Assembly: GCA_902464645.1 (NCBI GenBank)
Contig: CABQKL010000007.1
Span: 1 to 35,661, forward strand
Direction: 5' to 3'
Length of the DNA stretch: 35,661 nucleotides
Source of the DNA: an uncultured Collinsella sp.
Lineage (GTDB): Bacteria > Actinomycetota > Coriobacteriia > Coriobacteriales > Coriobacteriaceae
Shown here: positions 7,515 through 15,931 of the stretch, in pieces
How the letters are laid out: every line of letters begins with the position of its first letter
How positions within the stretch are numbered: the first letter of the stretch is position 1
Position numbers and translations under genes: made by a program
The notes under the pieces: model-generated
The model's database searches: none
What the model saw: only the letters and a program-made list of their open reading frames with translations
Told to the model about the DNA's origin: nothing

Positions 7515-7754
7515 ACCGTGCATTTTTGGGAGTTTTCAGCAGGCCAGGACAGATGCATACGCACCGGGCGCATCTAATTAGTCCCACGGAAGCCTTCGAC
7601 CGGCGATTTGGGTCGGCAGACAAAGCTCGTCGAGACAAACAAGCGTGCCTCGCGCCACGTCGGGCCCCAAAATGACGTCGATCTCCGCAATAACACCCAA
7701 CTGCAGCGGCGCTGGCAGAGCTCGCGGTGCTGAAAACTCCGTTTTTTGCACGGC
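7515..7754. repeat. 240-bp segment bounded by ~26-bp inverted motifs
   Basis: The left end reads ACCGTGCATTTTTGGGAGTT then TTCAGCAG; the right end on the other strand reads GCCGTGCAAAAAACGGAGTT then TTCAGCA. About 21 of 26 bases agree. This pair of terminal inverted motifs around a short, mostly non-coding core looks like a miniature mobile element or a dispersed intergenic repeat. No target-site duplication was clear by eye. Around it, 7439-7514 and 7755-7933 hold nothing I can identify. Confidence 0.45.
7578..7751 (-). CDS. Possible 57-residue ORF or gene remnant
   Basis: A GTG-started frame on the minus strand begins VQKTEFSAPRALPAPLQLGV and ends QIAGRRLPWD. Its middle is hydrophobic then acidic (VILGPDVARGTLVCLDEL), protein-like rather than random, but there is no good ribosome binding site and its first codons coincide with the inverted motif of the 7515-7754 element. 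I do not recognise it. It may be the degraded C-terminus of a lost gene, a tiny gene carried by the element, or chance. Confidence 0.25.
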   Translation of the reverse strand: MQKTEFSAPRALPAPLQLGVIAEIDVILGPDVARGTLVCLDELCLPTQIAGRRLPWD

Positions 7755-7933
7755 CCAGGCGGGGGTACATCAAGACCGGAAAGAACATCTCAACTTTTTT
7801 ATGCAATCTGCAACTGGAAGTATGCAAAACACCAAGAGAAAGCATTGCCGATGTCCCAATTGAGCGCGCGGCGCAGCAGCACCTGCGCCCAAATCCAGCA
7901 GAGCGGGGACGCTCCTAACGAACCCCCATCGAC

Positions 7934-7985
7934 AAACAAACGCGGCTCGAGCGCCATCTCAAAATAGGCTGCCCGAGCCGCGTTT
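7934..7985 (-). terminator. Terminator of the YtcJ-like amidohydrolase gene
   Basis: Minus strand AAACGCGGCTCG and CGAGCCGCGTTT pair around a 24-base loop and are followed by GTTTGTTTGTC. It begins about 18 bp past the stop codon. Confidence 0.75.
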
Positions 7986-8003
7986 AACGGTACGACATGA
8001 ATA

Positions 8004-9653
8004 TTAGCGCTCGTAAATCAAGTTGCCTGCCAGGTAGGTGGCCTGAACCTTGGTGGCCTGGAGCTCTTGGGGGTCGATGGTGAGCGGGTTTTGGTCTAGG
8101 ACTACCAGATCGGCGTATTTGCCGGGTTCCAGGCTGCCGAGGTTTTGCTCGTCGCCCGCTGCATAGGCGCTGCCCAAGGTGTAGTTGCGCAGAGCCGTTG
8201 CTGCATCGATGCGCTCGCTCGGCAACCAGCCGCCCTCGGGCCAGTGGCTTTTGGGGTCCTGGCGCGTGATAGCCGTGTAGAGCACGTTCATGCTGGTAAC
8301 GGGCGTGATAGGGCTGTCGGTACCGAAGGCTTGGCGAATGCCGCGCTGCTTATAGGTTGCGAACGGCCACATGATGCGGCTGCGCTCCAGGCCCAGATCG
8401 CGCTCCGGTCCACCCGGGTCGAGTGTAATGTGGCAGGGCTGGCTCGAAGCAACCACGTTGAGCTTGCGCAGGCGGTCGATGTCCTCGGGCAGAAGGTTCT
8501 CCAGGTGCTCGAGCGTGTTATGGCCGTGCTGGGGCAGGCCGTACAGGTCGGCTGCTTCCTCGAAGATATCCAGCGCGGCATGAATCGCACCGTCACCAAT
8601 AACGTGGATGCGCACGGTGTGACCGCGCTCCGCAGCCGCCAGAACCAATTTTCGCATGCGCTCAGCCGGGACTGTCAGACGGCCCTGGTCGCCCGGGAAG
8701 CGCGGATTGGTATAGGGCTCGATGAGATATGCCGTGTGTTCACTCGACACGCCATCGAAGAACTGCTTAAAACCCGGCGCCGAAAGCAGCGCGTTGTTCG
8801 CATAACGTACCTGGAGCTCTTCTAGACGCGACTGGTCATCCAACAGCGTGGGGAACAGATGGGCACGAATGCCCAGCTTGCCGGCTGTCTGCAGTTTGTC
8901 GTAGACGTCGTCGCGGATAAAATCGCAGCCTGGCATGGGCATGAGCGACATATCGCAGATCGAGGTGATGCCCTGCTCGGCCATGCGCCTCATTTGATCG
9001 GCGTAAGCGCTTGCGATGCGATCTTCGCCCAGCCACTCAAGGCAGCGCGGCAACAACTGCATGGCAGCCGCTTCGTGAGCAATGCCCGTAAGCTCGCCGC
9101 TTGCGTCCTTGTCGTAGCTGCCGCCCGCTGGCGGCTCGCTGTCGCGCGTGACGCCGAGCGCCTCGAGTGCGCGGCTGTTGAGCCACAGCGTGTGCCCGTC
9201 GCCCGAATACATAACGCAGGGACGATCGGGGAATGCCGCATCGAGCGACGCCTTGGTAGGATGCTCGGGCGGGTCCCAACGGTAGTCGCGCCAGCCCTGC
9301 GTCACAACCCAGGCGTCATCGGGCAGGTCCTGGGAAAACTCGAGCGCATGTTGTACCAGTGCCGCCTCGGACGTGCCCATATCCATGAGCATGTACGGCG
9401 AGGAGCCGACCGAGGTATGGAAGAAGTGCAGATGCGCATCATGGAAACCGGGGCAGACAAACTGCTCGCCGTAGTCGAGAACCGGCGTGGCGGCGGGAGC
9501 GGCGGCGATCACGTCATCGGGCTTGCCGACTGCGACGATACGGTCACCTGCGATGGCAATCGCCAGCTCACGAGCAGTATCGATGCCGTCTTGCGCGGTA
9601 AAGACGTTCTTGGAGCGGATAATCCGATCGATATGTTGCATGGGCATCCCCAT
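8004..9653 (-). CDS. YtcJ-like metal-dependent amidohydrolase
   Basis: About 549 residues of the amidohydrolase superfamily, YtcJ branch, which hydrolyses amide or imide bonds with one or two metal ions. The metal motif PGFHDAHLHF is in the N-terminal third; later IHVIGDGA, a SSQPCHI strand and FGTDSPI supply the other expected His and Asp ligands, and the C-terminus has the usual LGSLEPGKYADLVVLD strand. Substrate is unknown. The start is uncertain among ATGs at 653, 647 and 641 of the 9000 block. It is divergent from the M20 amidohydrolase, 156 bp away, suggesting related peptide or amide catabolism. The frame is open far upstream but that extension lies antisense to the M20 gene and is rejected. 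Confidence 0.88.
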   Translation of the reverse strand: MGMPMQHIDRIIRSKNVFTAQDGIDTARELAIAIAGDRIVAVGKPDDVIAAAPAATPVLDYGEQFVCPGFHDAHLHFFHTSVGSSPYMLMDMGTSEAALVQHALEFSQDLPDDAWVVTQGWRDYRWDPPEHPTKASLDAAFPDRPCVMYSGDGHTLWLNSRALEALGVTRDSEPPAGGSYDKDASGELTGIAHEAAAMQLLPRCLEWLGEDRIASAYADQMRRMAEQGITSICDMSLMPMPGCDFIRDDVYDKLQTAGKLGIRAHLFPTLLDDQSRLEELQVRYANNALLSAPGFKQFFDGVSSEHTAYLIEPYTNPRFPGDQGRLTVPAERMRKLVLAAAERGHTVRIHVIGDGAIHAALDIFEEAADLYGLPQHGHNTLEHLENLLPEDIDRLRKLNVVASSQPCHITLDPGGPERDLGLERSRIMWPFATYKQRGIRQAFGTDSPITPVTSMNVLYTAITRQDPKSHWPEGGWLPSERIDAATALRNYTLGSAYAAGDEQNLGSLEPGKYADLVVLDQNPLTIDPQELQATKVQATYLAGNLIYER

Positions 9654-9729
9654 CTCTGGCAGGAAATTCAACACCCCCGAGTGTACTCCCCCGTCTCGGT
9701 TACAAAATGCCAAGCGGCAAACGGCAGCT

Positions 9730-9758
9730 TTGCCAGCCCTAGCGGCAGGTGGCATACT
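9730..9758 (+). promoter_or_regulatory. Promoter of the M20D amidohydrolase gene
   Basis: TTGCCA (9730-9735), a 17-bp spacer and CATACT (9753-9758), 51 bp upstream of the start codon. The spacing is ideal and both boxes match consensus in four or five positions. Confidence 0.5.
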
Positions 9759-9809
9759 GGAGAGAGCCTGTACGATTTTGCGATCAACCCAGCAAGGAGC
9801 AAATCGATC

Positions 9810-11273
9810 ATGACGAAGACCAAGGCACAGCAGATTATGGCGGCGACCGAGGCTCGCGCGGCAGACGACGTCACCGCGGCCATCCGAGATATCGCCGCCG
9901 AGTTTGAGCCCTATATCATCAAGCAGCGTCGGCACTTCCATAAGCATCCGGAGCTGAGCCTTGCCGAGGAGCGCACAACCTCTGACATCGCCAACCAGCT
10001 CGACGCCATGAATATCCCCTACGAGCGTCCGCTCAAGACCGGCTTGGTGGCAACGCTTCGCGGTACCGCGCCGGATGCCTACCGCGAGGACGGCACGCCG
10101 CGCCGCCGTATCCTGCTGCGCGCCGATATCGACGCCCTGCCCGTCACCGAGCAGACCGGCGAGGAGTTCGCCAGCGTCAACGAGGGTTGCATGCACGCCT
10201 GCGGCCACGACTGCCACATCGCCATGATGCTCGGCACGCTGCAAATCCTGCGCCATATGACTGACGACATCCACGGCGAGGTCCGCATCGTCTTCCAGCC
10301 CAGCGAGGAAAACGGTCAGGGCGCGAAACTCATGATCGGCACGGGCGTGCTCGACGGCGTCGATGGTGCCTACGCCGCGCACATCTGGAGCGAGGTCGAC
10401 GCCGGCACCGTAAGCTGCGAGCCCGGCCCGCGCATGGCCAATACCGACTGGTTCCGCATCGACGTCCGCGGCACCTCATGCCACGGCGCCATGCCCCAGC
10501 GCGGCCACGACGCCGTTATGGTTGCCGCCGAGATCGTCAACGCCCTGCAGACCATCGTTTCGCGCGAGATCAGCCCCTACGAACCGGCTGTCATCACCGT
10601 CGGCGAGCTGCACGGCGGCACCGCGCGCAACGTTATCGCCGGCACGGCCTACCTCGCCGGCACGGTGCGCACCTATGGCGACAAGACGCACGAGGAAATG
10701 CCCGAGCTTATGCGCCGCATCGTGGAGCACACCGCGGCAGCCCTGGGCGCAGAGGCCGAACTTACCGACTACACCATCGCCAACTACAAGGTCGAAAACG
10801 ACGTCGCCTCGAGCGAGCGTTGTCGTCAGGCCGTGGTCAAGTGCTTGGGCCCCGCGGGCGAAGGCCATTATCGCGGCACGCTTTCGGGCGAGGACTTCTC
10901 GGAGTACCTGCGCCGCGTGCCGGGCGTGCTCGCCTTTGTTGGCACGCGCAACCCCCAGATTGGCGCCACGTACGCCCAACATTCTTGCTTCTACAAGATT
11001 GACGAGACCGTGCTGGCAAAGGGCTCCATGGTGGCCGCCCAGTATGCTATCGACTTTTTGGCCGAGCCCACGCAAGAGGAGCTCGACGGCCCCACGATCG
11101 CCGCGGTTGCCGAGACCAACCCCGACTTGGCCGCCAAGCTGCGCTCTGCCAAGGCCACGGCCGCTGAGGCGCGCGACGCCATGCACGATGCTCGCACCGC
11201 CCGCCATGCTGCAATCAAGGGCATCCACGATGCGCGGGCTGCCGCTCGCCACGAGGAAAAGCGCGACGAGTAG
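9810..11273 (+). CDS. M20D-family amidohydrolase (N-acyl amino acid / peptide aminoacylase type)
   Basis: 487 residues, a dinuclear metal hydrolase related to IAA-amino acid hydrolases and N-acetyl-diaminopimelate deacetylases. Metal ligands are visible: Cys131 and His133 in HACGHD, Glu166/Glu167 in QPSEE, His191 in AHIW and His391 near the C-terminus. A dimerisation insert starting RIDVRGTSCHGAMPQ follows. It ends in an unusual tail of about 70 residues, Ala-, Arg- and His-rich and probably helical, beyond the catalytic fold. The ATG follows AAGGAG by seven bases. It probably releases amino acids from N-acyl conjugates or dipeptides; the exact substrate is not readable. Confidence 0.93.
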   Translation: MTKTKAQQIMAATEARAADDVTAAIRDIAAEFEPYIIKQRRHFHKHPELSLAEERTTSDIANQLDAMNIPYERPLKTGLVATLRGTAPDAYREDGTPRRRILLRADIDALPVTEQTGEEFASVNEGCMHACGHDCHIAMMLGTLQILRHMTDDIHGEVRIVFQPSEENGQGAKLMIGTGVLDGVDGAYAAHIWSEVDAGTVSCEPGPRMANTDWFRIDVRGTSCHGAMPQRGHDAVMVAAEIVNALQTIVSREISPYEPAVITVGELHGGTARNVIAGTAYLAGTVRTYGDKTHEEMPELMRRIVEHTAAALGAEAELTDYTIANYKVENDVASSERCRQAVVKCLGPAGEGHYRGTLSGEDFSEYLRRVPGVLAFVGTRNPQIGATYAQHSCFYKIDETVLAKGSMVAAQYAIDFLAEPTQEELDGPTIAAVAETNPDLAAKLRSAKATAAEARDAMHDARTARHAAIKGIHDARAAARHEEKRDE

Positions 11274-11308
11274 CCGTCACGCCCATCCATAACAGCCTGG
11301 CTAAAGCA

Positions 11309-11347
11309 AAGCGGGGGCGGACGTTATCTCAACGTTCGCCCCCGCTT
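11309..11347. terminator. Bidirectional terminator between convergent genes
   Basis: AAGCGGGGGCGGACGTT and AACGTTCGCCCCCGCTT pair with one mismatch around a five-base loop. It lies between the plus-strand M20 gene and the minus-strand DUF2752 gene, 36 bp and 33 bp from their stops. Confidence 0.8.
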
Positions 11348-11379
11348 ATGTGTCGACCGTTTTTCTAGCGCGTCCTCCG

Positions 11380-11856
11380 TCACGCCAGGTAAGAGCGAAG
11401 GATGGTGAGCCAGCGTGGGGGTTCGAGGTGGATGATATCGTCGGGAACTCCGGCGGGCGCATAGCCGCCAAAGAGCAGACCGGCATCTGCCGGATTGACG
11501 AGGCGCACGATCCATACGACGACGACCAGCACGCACAACACGGTGACCGCAATGTCGATACCACGCTTTAGCTTGCTCGATGCCACCTCCTCGCGCACGA
11601 ACGCGAGCACAAACGCAATCGGCACCACCCAAAACAGCGGATGGTAGGCAAAGGCAGCCGCATAATCGAGGCGCAGCGCCGCCAGCCACGCCCTCGTCAT
11701 GCCGCATCCCGGACAAGGAATGCCCGTCATCAATCGAAAAATGCAGCCAATGTCGAGCAGGTAGAGCGCGAGCCAGGCGACAAAGAGCGCGCCGGTGCAA
11801 AAAAGGGCGCGGCGAAGGAGCTCTGCCGTGCCCCTATGTCCCTGGAAGCTGTTCAC
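11380..11856 (-). CDS. DUF2752 membrane protein
   Basis: 158 residues with three or four hydrophobic segments and the family signature GIPCPGCGMTRA about a third of the way in. DUF2752 proteins are uncharacterised inner-membrane proteins; the two Cys of the signature may bind metal or form a disulfide. The frame is open into the upstream gene, but a GTG at 11854-11856, 14 bp after the upstream stop and preceded by TAAGGG, is the likely start. Tight linkage to a DUF4234 membrane protein resembles the DUF2752-TM2 pairs seen in other phyla, so the two probably work together. Confidence 0.8.
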   Translation of the reverse strand: MNSFQGHRGTAELLRRALFCTGALFVAWLALYLLDIGCIFRLMTGIPCPGCGMTRAWLAALRLDYAAAFAYHPLFWVVPIAFVLAFVREEVASSKLKRGIDIAVTVLCVLVVVVWIVRLVNPADAGLLFGGYAPAGVPDDIIHLEPPRWLTILRSYLA

Positions 11857-11869
11857 GCCGCCCTTATTG

Positions 11870-12478
11870 TTAGGCACGAGCGCCAAGGCGAGTGTTGTAA
11901 GCCGTTGCCATGGCATTGGTATTATTGATGACGATGTTCATAGCGAAGATGGGACCAAGGCCGCACAGGAGCGCGCCGAAGATCTGCCACAGAAGAACGG
12001 TGGTGCCGTTTTCCTGGAACACCAGGCCGTAGCGAGGAGCGTTGGCCTGCAGGCGGTTGCCAATCTTGTAATACCAGTAGTACGCGTAGAAGCCGCAGGT
12101 CACAAACGATAGAAGGATGAATTCCGCCAGACCCGGCGTGTAATCGCCGTCATCCTGACACAACGTGTTGACGTCGCGTGCCAAGCAATACAGGAAGTAG
12201 AACGAATAGATACCGCAGGTCACAAGAGAGAGCAGCAGCCAGCCGATCAGGCTGCGGTCAGCCTTAATGGGGTCATAGCCCATCGGAGCGGATGCGGACT
12301 GTTGGGCGTATTGACCGGTGTACTGCTGCTGAGGCTGGGGCGCGGGCTGAATAGCCTGGGCCGGAGCGGGCTGGGGCTGCGGGGCCGCAGCGGCAGAAGC
12401 GGCACCAACGGCGGATCCGCAAACAGGGCAGAATTTGGCATCATCCGAAATGGGAGAACCACAAGTGGGACAGAACAT
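11870..12478 (-). CDS. Zinc-ribbon DUF4234 membrane protein
   Basis: 202 residues. The N-terminus is a double-CxxC zinc ribbon (MFCPTCGSPISDDAKFCPVC), then a Pro/Gln/Ala-rich linker to about residue 75, then a DUF4234-type membrane part with two similar halves: LLSLVTCGIYSFYFLYCLAR and LSFVTCGFYAYYWYYKIG. A final hydrophobic helix ends the protein. Function is unknown; the zinc ribbon probably faces the cytoplasm. ATG follows AAGGAGAGG. It is upstream of and likely co-transcribed with the DUF2752 gene. Confidence 0.85.
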   Translation of the reverse strand: MFCPTCGSPISDDAKFCPVCGSAVGAASAAAAPQPQPAPAQAIQPAPQPQQQYTGQYAQQSASAPMGYDPIKADRSLIGWLLLSLVTCGIYSFYFLYCLARDVNTLCQDDGDYTPGLAEFILLSFVTCGFYAYYWYYKIGNRLQANAPRYGLVFQENGTTVLLWQIFGALLCGLGPIFAMNIVINNTNAMATAYNTRLGARA

Positions 12479-12629
12479 GAGCCTCTCCTTTTCCTAAGGC
12501 GTCGCACGCCTTCAAACCTTACACGTCTACGTTCTCAACAATAGCCGCGACGTTGTTGCGCAACATTGACCAATTTCCGAGAAATTTTGCTGCAACCGTT
12601 TTCCCAGGCATTTTCTTGCTTTCGCAGTA

Positions 12630-12667
12630 GAAAAAGGCACCCCGGGCTCAGTTGCCCAGGGCGCCTC
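12630..12667 (-). terminator. Terminator of the zinc-ribbon multi-spanning protein gene
   Basis: Minus strand AGGCGCCCTGGGC and GCCCGGGGTGCCT pair around a six-base loop and run into TTTTT. It starts seven bases past the stop. The rest of 12479-12629 holds the leader of the next gene and nothing else I can identify. Confidence 0.85.
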
Positions 12668-12673
12668 GACCGG

Positions 12674-13987
12674 CTATTCGGTTTGATTGTTTTCGGCAGC
12701 AGGATTATCGCCCGGCTCATCCGCCGGCGTGGCAACGGCATCCCAATCGGGCTCCGCAGGCGTCGCCTCGGACGCCGGTGCGGGGACAGGAGCAGGTGCC
12801 GGGGCAGGGGCAGGCGCGGGTGCCGGGGCAGGTGCAGGCGCGGGCGCCGGGGCAGGCGCAGCACCAGTGGCTGCCGTGGGATTGAATCCCGCAGGAGCAG
12901 GCTTCTTCTCACCCGGGAGCACAAAAGTCAAAACGTCGTCCTTGTCCTCATCGGCCCATTCGCTTGCATAACGTGCAGCCCAATAGCCAACGGCACGGTG
13001 CTTGAGCATCTTGCCAAAGACCGTAAGGAACACCGTGACGAATGCAATCAGCACCAGGAACAATACGAGCGTGACACCACCGGCGGTAACAATCGCCTCG
13101 ATACCCGTGGGGCGATAGTAATAGCCGTACGCGCCAATTCCGGCGATGGCACCAAAGACAGCTGTCAAGATCCACGTAATGGCGTTGGAAACCAGGCCCG
13201 TCAAAAACTCGGGAAGGAACGAAGCACAGAACAGCTTGGTCTTGTTGTGCTTAAAGGCCGCCCAGACCTTATCGAGCGAAAACGCGCTCTCGACGCGCCC
13301 GGTCACCGCAAAGTGCATCACGGCAATGTCGGCGAACATCTTAAAGAAGACACCCAGAATCGCCGAGGCAATTAGCGCCAGGACAAGCAGGCCAAGCGAG
13401 CCAAACAGCGCAGCCTCGAGCGCATAAGAGCCGTAATAAGAATACGAGCCCGCGGCGCCAATTACCACGCCCTCCACCAGCGAAAGCACTACACCGATAA
13501 TGGGAATGGCAGCGATAAACTCGAGTACGACCGAAATAACGCTCGAAAAGATTCCGAGACCAAACGACGTGGAACGCATCAACGGACGACCCATGCCGTC
13601 ATCGATCTTAAGCGACAGGTCGCGACCCCACTCGATGCCAAAGCCCGAACCGCACACGCTCGCCACGTAGGCAGCCAAAAAGCCGATGGCAGCCGCAATA
13701 CCGCCGATAACGGGGATAAACAGCACGAGTACCGACACGACACAGATAAGCGCCGGCAAAAAGGCAATCTGGCACACGCGCTGCAGCACGCCCGGAGTCT
13801 TGGTCATATCCTCAAACGCCTGAGCCGTGCAGCCCTTGGACGCGTTCGCGACAGGTTGAGGAACAAACTGCTGAGGCTGAGGCTGACCCTGAGGGGCGGA
13901 AGCTGCAGCACCGGCATTGGGGGCACCACACACGCCGCAGAACTTGTCGTTATCGCCCATGGGGGCGCCACACTGCGAACAGAACAT
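12674..13987 (-). CDS. Zinc-ribbon multi-spanning membrane protein with Ala-Pro tail
   Basis: 437 residues in three parts. First is an N-terminal zinc ribbon (MFCSQCGAPMGDNDKFCGVC) and a Gln/Pro linker. Then comes a membrane part from about 70 to 350 with roughly six hydrophobic segments, several with Gly/Tyr-rich loops (GSYSYYGSYA, YGYYYRP). Last is a low-complexity cytoplasmic tail dominated by Ala-Pro repeats and acidic residues. I do not recognise a catalytic motif. The ATG at 13985-13987 follows AAGGG at a workable distance and starts exactly at the zinc ribbon, unlike the longer alternatives. The zinc ribbon is homologous to that of the DUF4234 protein next door. Confidence 0.8.
   Translation of the reverse strand: MFCSQCGAPMGDNDKFCGVCGAPNAGAAASAPQGQPQPQQFVPQPVANASKGCTAQAFEDMTKTPGVLQRVCQIAFLPALICVVSVLVLFIPVIGGIAAAIGFLAAYVASVCGSGFGIEWGRDLSLKIDDGMGRPLMRSTSFGLGIFSSVISVVLEFIAAIPIIGVVLSLVEGVVIGAAGSYSYYGSYALEAALFGSLGLLVLALIASAILGVFFKMFADIAVMHFAVTGRVESAFSLDKVWAAFKHNKTKLFCASFLPEFLTGLVSNAITWILTAVFGAIAGIGAYGYYYRPTGIEAIVTAGGVTLVLFLVLIAFVTVFLTVFGKMLKHRAVGYWAARYASEWADEDKDDVLTFVLPGEKKPAPAGFNPTAATGAAPAPAPAPAPAPAPAPAPAPAPAPVPAPASEATPAEPDWDAVATPADEPGDNPAAENNQTE
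12775..12863 (-). repeat. Ala-Pro coding repeat
   Basis: Degenerate six-base units of the form GCN-CCN give about 13 Ala-Pro pairs near the C-terminus of the zinc-ribbon membrane protein. Such tracts form stiff extended rods and often vary in length between strains. Confidence 0.85.
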
Positions 13988-14137
13988 CGAAATCATCCCT
14001 TCGTATCTAGAGCGAATCACCTGGATCGCAAACGATGTCATTGGCATCATTATCGCCCAATGTGGGGACAAATACTCTTAGATGACGTATTTGCAACGCG
14101 CGAGGCGCTTTTCGATTGTTTGATGAGTGCGTCCGCG

Positions 14138-15160
14138 TTAGTTCGTTCCGCGGAAACCCTTGCCGACGATCTCGGAGCTGTCGACGATCGTGATAAAGGC
14201 ACCCGGATCGACCTCGCGCGCATAACGGCGCAGCTGCACGGCCTCGCGACGGCTCAGCACGCTCATGATCACCGTCACGCACTTGCCCGAGAAGGCACCG
14301 TAGCCGCGACTGATGGTCGCCGTGCGGTTGAGATGCTTGACGATAAACTCCTCGACCTTAAGGGGCTCGGAACAAATGATCGTGCAGACCTTACGAAGAT
14401 GAATGCTCTCGATGGCCTTGTCGACCACAAGCGTCTTGGCAAACAGGCCGAGCACGCAATACAGACCGATACGCGGACCATACAAAAAGGCCGCGATGGT
14501 CACGATGCCGATATCGACCAGCAACAGCGCGCGACCAATCTCGAGTGTGGTACGGCGTTTGAGGATCATAGCGAGGATGTCCGTGCCGCCCGTCGAGGCG
14601 CCGATATCAAAGACGATGGCGCTGCCGAGCGCCGGCAGAATCACGGCAAAGCACAGGTCGAGCCACATATCGCCCGTCATCGAGACACTGGTCGGGATAA
14701 AGAGCTCGAAAAGCGAAACATAGGCGGACAGCGCAAACGAGGCGAAGACACTCCACAGAATTGCCTTGCGCTCCAAAAAGATAAAGCCCAAAACGACGAG
14801 AACCGCGTTGATAATCCACATAAAGACGCCGACGGGCAGGGTCGGGAACAGCGTGGACAGAATAACCGACACGCCCGAGGTGCCGCCAAAAGCAAAGTGA
14901 TTAGGGGTTTTAAACGCAACGATGGCAAAAGCCGTAAGAATCAGGCCCAGATTGAGCTCGGCGAAAAAGCGCGGGAAGCCTGGCTCCTGGCTACGCTTTT
15001 GGCCGGCACGCTCGCCGCGCTCGATATCGGTGCGATCAACCACGCGCTCCATCGGCACCACGGGAGGACGATGTACCTCCTCGGCAGCTCGCGATGCCGC
15101 CTCTGCCGCGGCAGCCTCAATCGCCCATGCCTGGCTTTCTGTTTCGTGCTCGTCAGCCAT
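14138..15160 (-). CDS. YitT family membrane protein (DUF161/DUF2179)
   Basis: 340 residues. A charged, Ala/Glu-rich N-terminal extension of about 65 residues precedes five hydrophobic helices with family blocks GLILTAFAIVAF, FAFGGTSGVSVIL and FDIGASTGGTDILA. A C-terminal soluble DUF2179 domain (from CTIICSEPLKVEEFI on) ends in GFRGTN. YitT proteins are widespread membrane proteins of unknown transport role. The N-terminal extension is longer than usual. ATG follows GAGGGG by eight bases. Confidence 0.9.
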   Translation of the reverse strand: MADEHETESQAWAIEAAAAEAASRAAEEVHRPPVVPMERVVDRTDIERGERAGQKRSQEPGFPRFFAELNLGLILTAFAIVAFKTPNHFAFGGTSGVSVILSTLFPTLPVGVFMWIINAVLVVLGFIFLERKAILWSVFASFALSAYVSLFELFIPTSVSMTGDMWLDLCFAVILPALGSAIVFDIGASTGGTDILAMILKRRTTLEIGRALLLVDIGIVTIAAFLYGPRIGLYCVLGLFAKTLVVDKAIESIHLRKVCTIICSEPLKVEEFIVKHLNRTATISRGYGAFSGKCVTVIMSVLSRREAVQLRRYAREVDPGAFITIVDSSEIVGKGFRGTN

Positions 15161-15277
15161 TACGGCAACCCCTCGTTAACAATTTGGAAACAATGCGCCC
15201 ATTAGGGTAACGCGGAACACGACGATTGCAACCCCTAGTTAGACGAGCGGTATGCCTACATCGGGGACATACAAATA

Positions 15278-15320
15278 ACGGCCGGCCGCACATACATCCG
15301 TGCGGCCGGCCGTTTGACGT
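15278..15320. terminator. Terminator after the asp23 cluster
   Basis: ACGGCCGGCCGCAC and GTGCGGCCGGCCGT pair perfectly around an eight-base loop. T-rich sequence follows on both strands (TTATTTG on the minus, TTTGACGTTTT on the plus). It lies about 50 bp past the asp23 stop. Confidence 0.8.
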
Positions 15321-15325
15321 TTTCG

Positions 15326-15367
15326 CAGATAAAACCTGCCAAAATAAACATCCCTTTTTGGTAGGTT
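15326..15367 (-). repeat. REP-like hairpin, copy of the 20196 element
   Basis: Read on the minus strand it matches the element at 20196-20240 almost base for base: ACCTACCAAAAAGGGAT-GTTTATTTTGGCAGGTTTTATCTG-type sequence with a CCAAAA/TTTTGG stem. Its 5' edge overlaps the asp23 stop codon at 15366-15368. Confidence 0.65.
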
Positions 15368-15887
15368 ACTCGTGCTGGTTGGTGCGGTGCTCGTACTCCT
15401 CGGGGGTGATGACATCCTCGATGCGCAGGTTGACGCCTGCCACCTCAAGACCGGTCATCGCGGCCAGACGCTCGGTCACGCGCGCCTTAACGTCGTCGAA
15501 AATCGCGGGCGCGTAGGCGCCGTACTCGATAATGACGGAAATGTTGACGACCACGCGGTTGTCATCGGTGACCTCGACCGTCACGCCCTTGGTCAGATTC
15601 TCGGCACCGAACTGCTCCTGCACAAAGTGCATGAGGTTGCCCTTCATGCCCAGGACGTGCGGTACCTCGCGGGTGGCCATGGCGACGATCTTCTCGATCA
15701 CACCGTTGGAATAGGTCAGCGAGTCCTCGGACTCGTCCGCTTCCCCATCATCCCCATCCGCATCGTCGGCGGGTTCGGCCTCGACGAGCGCCTCGTCCTC
15801 GAGCGTTACGTCCTCGGCCTCGGCGGTGACGGTCTCGTCTACCTCGAGCTCGGTATCGGCCACATCGACCTTCGTGTTAAAAGCCAT
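15366..15887 (-). CDS. Asp23/Gls24 family envelope stress protein
   Basis: 173 residues. The Asp23/Gls24 (DUF322) domain runs from about residue 58 (TYSNGVIEKIVAMATREVP) to 165 and includes VNISVIIEYG and a conserved VNLRIEDV strand. Before it is a very acidic, low-complexity N-terminal region of about 55 residues, unusual in length. Family members are abundant cytoplasmic proteins tethered at the membrane by AmaP and linked to cell-wall stress. It is the last gene of the amaP/DUF2273/asp23 cluster, 44 bp after the DUF2273 gene. ATG follows AAGGAGG. Confidence 0.93.
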   Translation of the reverse strand: MAFNTKVDVADTELEVDETVTAEAEDVTLEDEALVEAEPADDADGDDGEADESEDSLTYSNGVIEKIVAMATREVPHVLGMKGNLMHFVQEQFGAENLTKGVTVEVTDDNRVVVNISVIIEYGAYAPAIFDDVKARVTERLAAMTGLEVAGVNLRIEDVITPEEYEHRTNQHE

Positions 15888-15931
15888 GGTTCCTCCTTAT
15901 GCCCACCGCACACGCGGCGGTCGAATACATG

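Noticed and set aside
9654..10382. N-terminal extension of the YtcJ-like gene to 792 codons
   Set aside because: The extension lies antisense to the M20 gene and crosses its promoter. The amidohydrolase fold starts normally near 9653.
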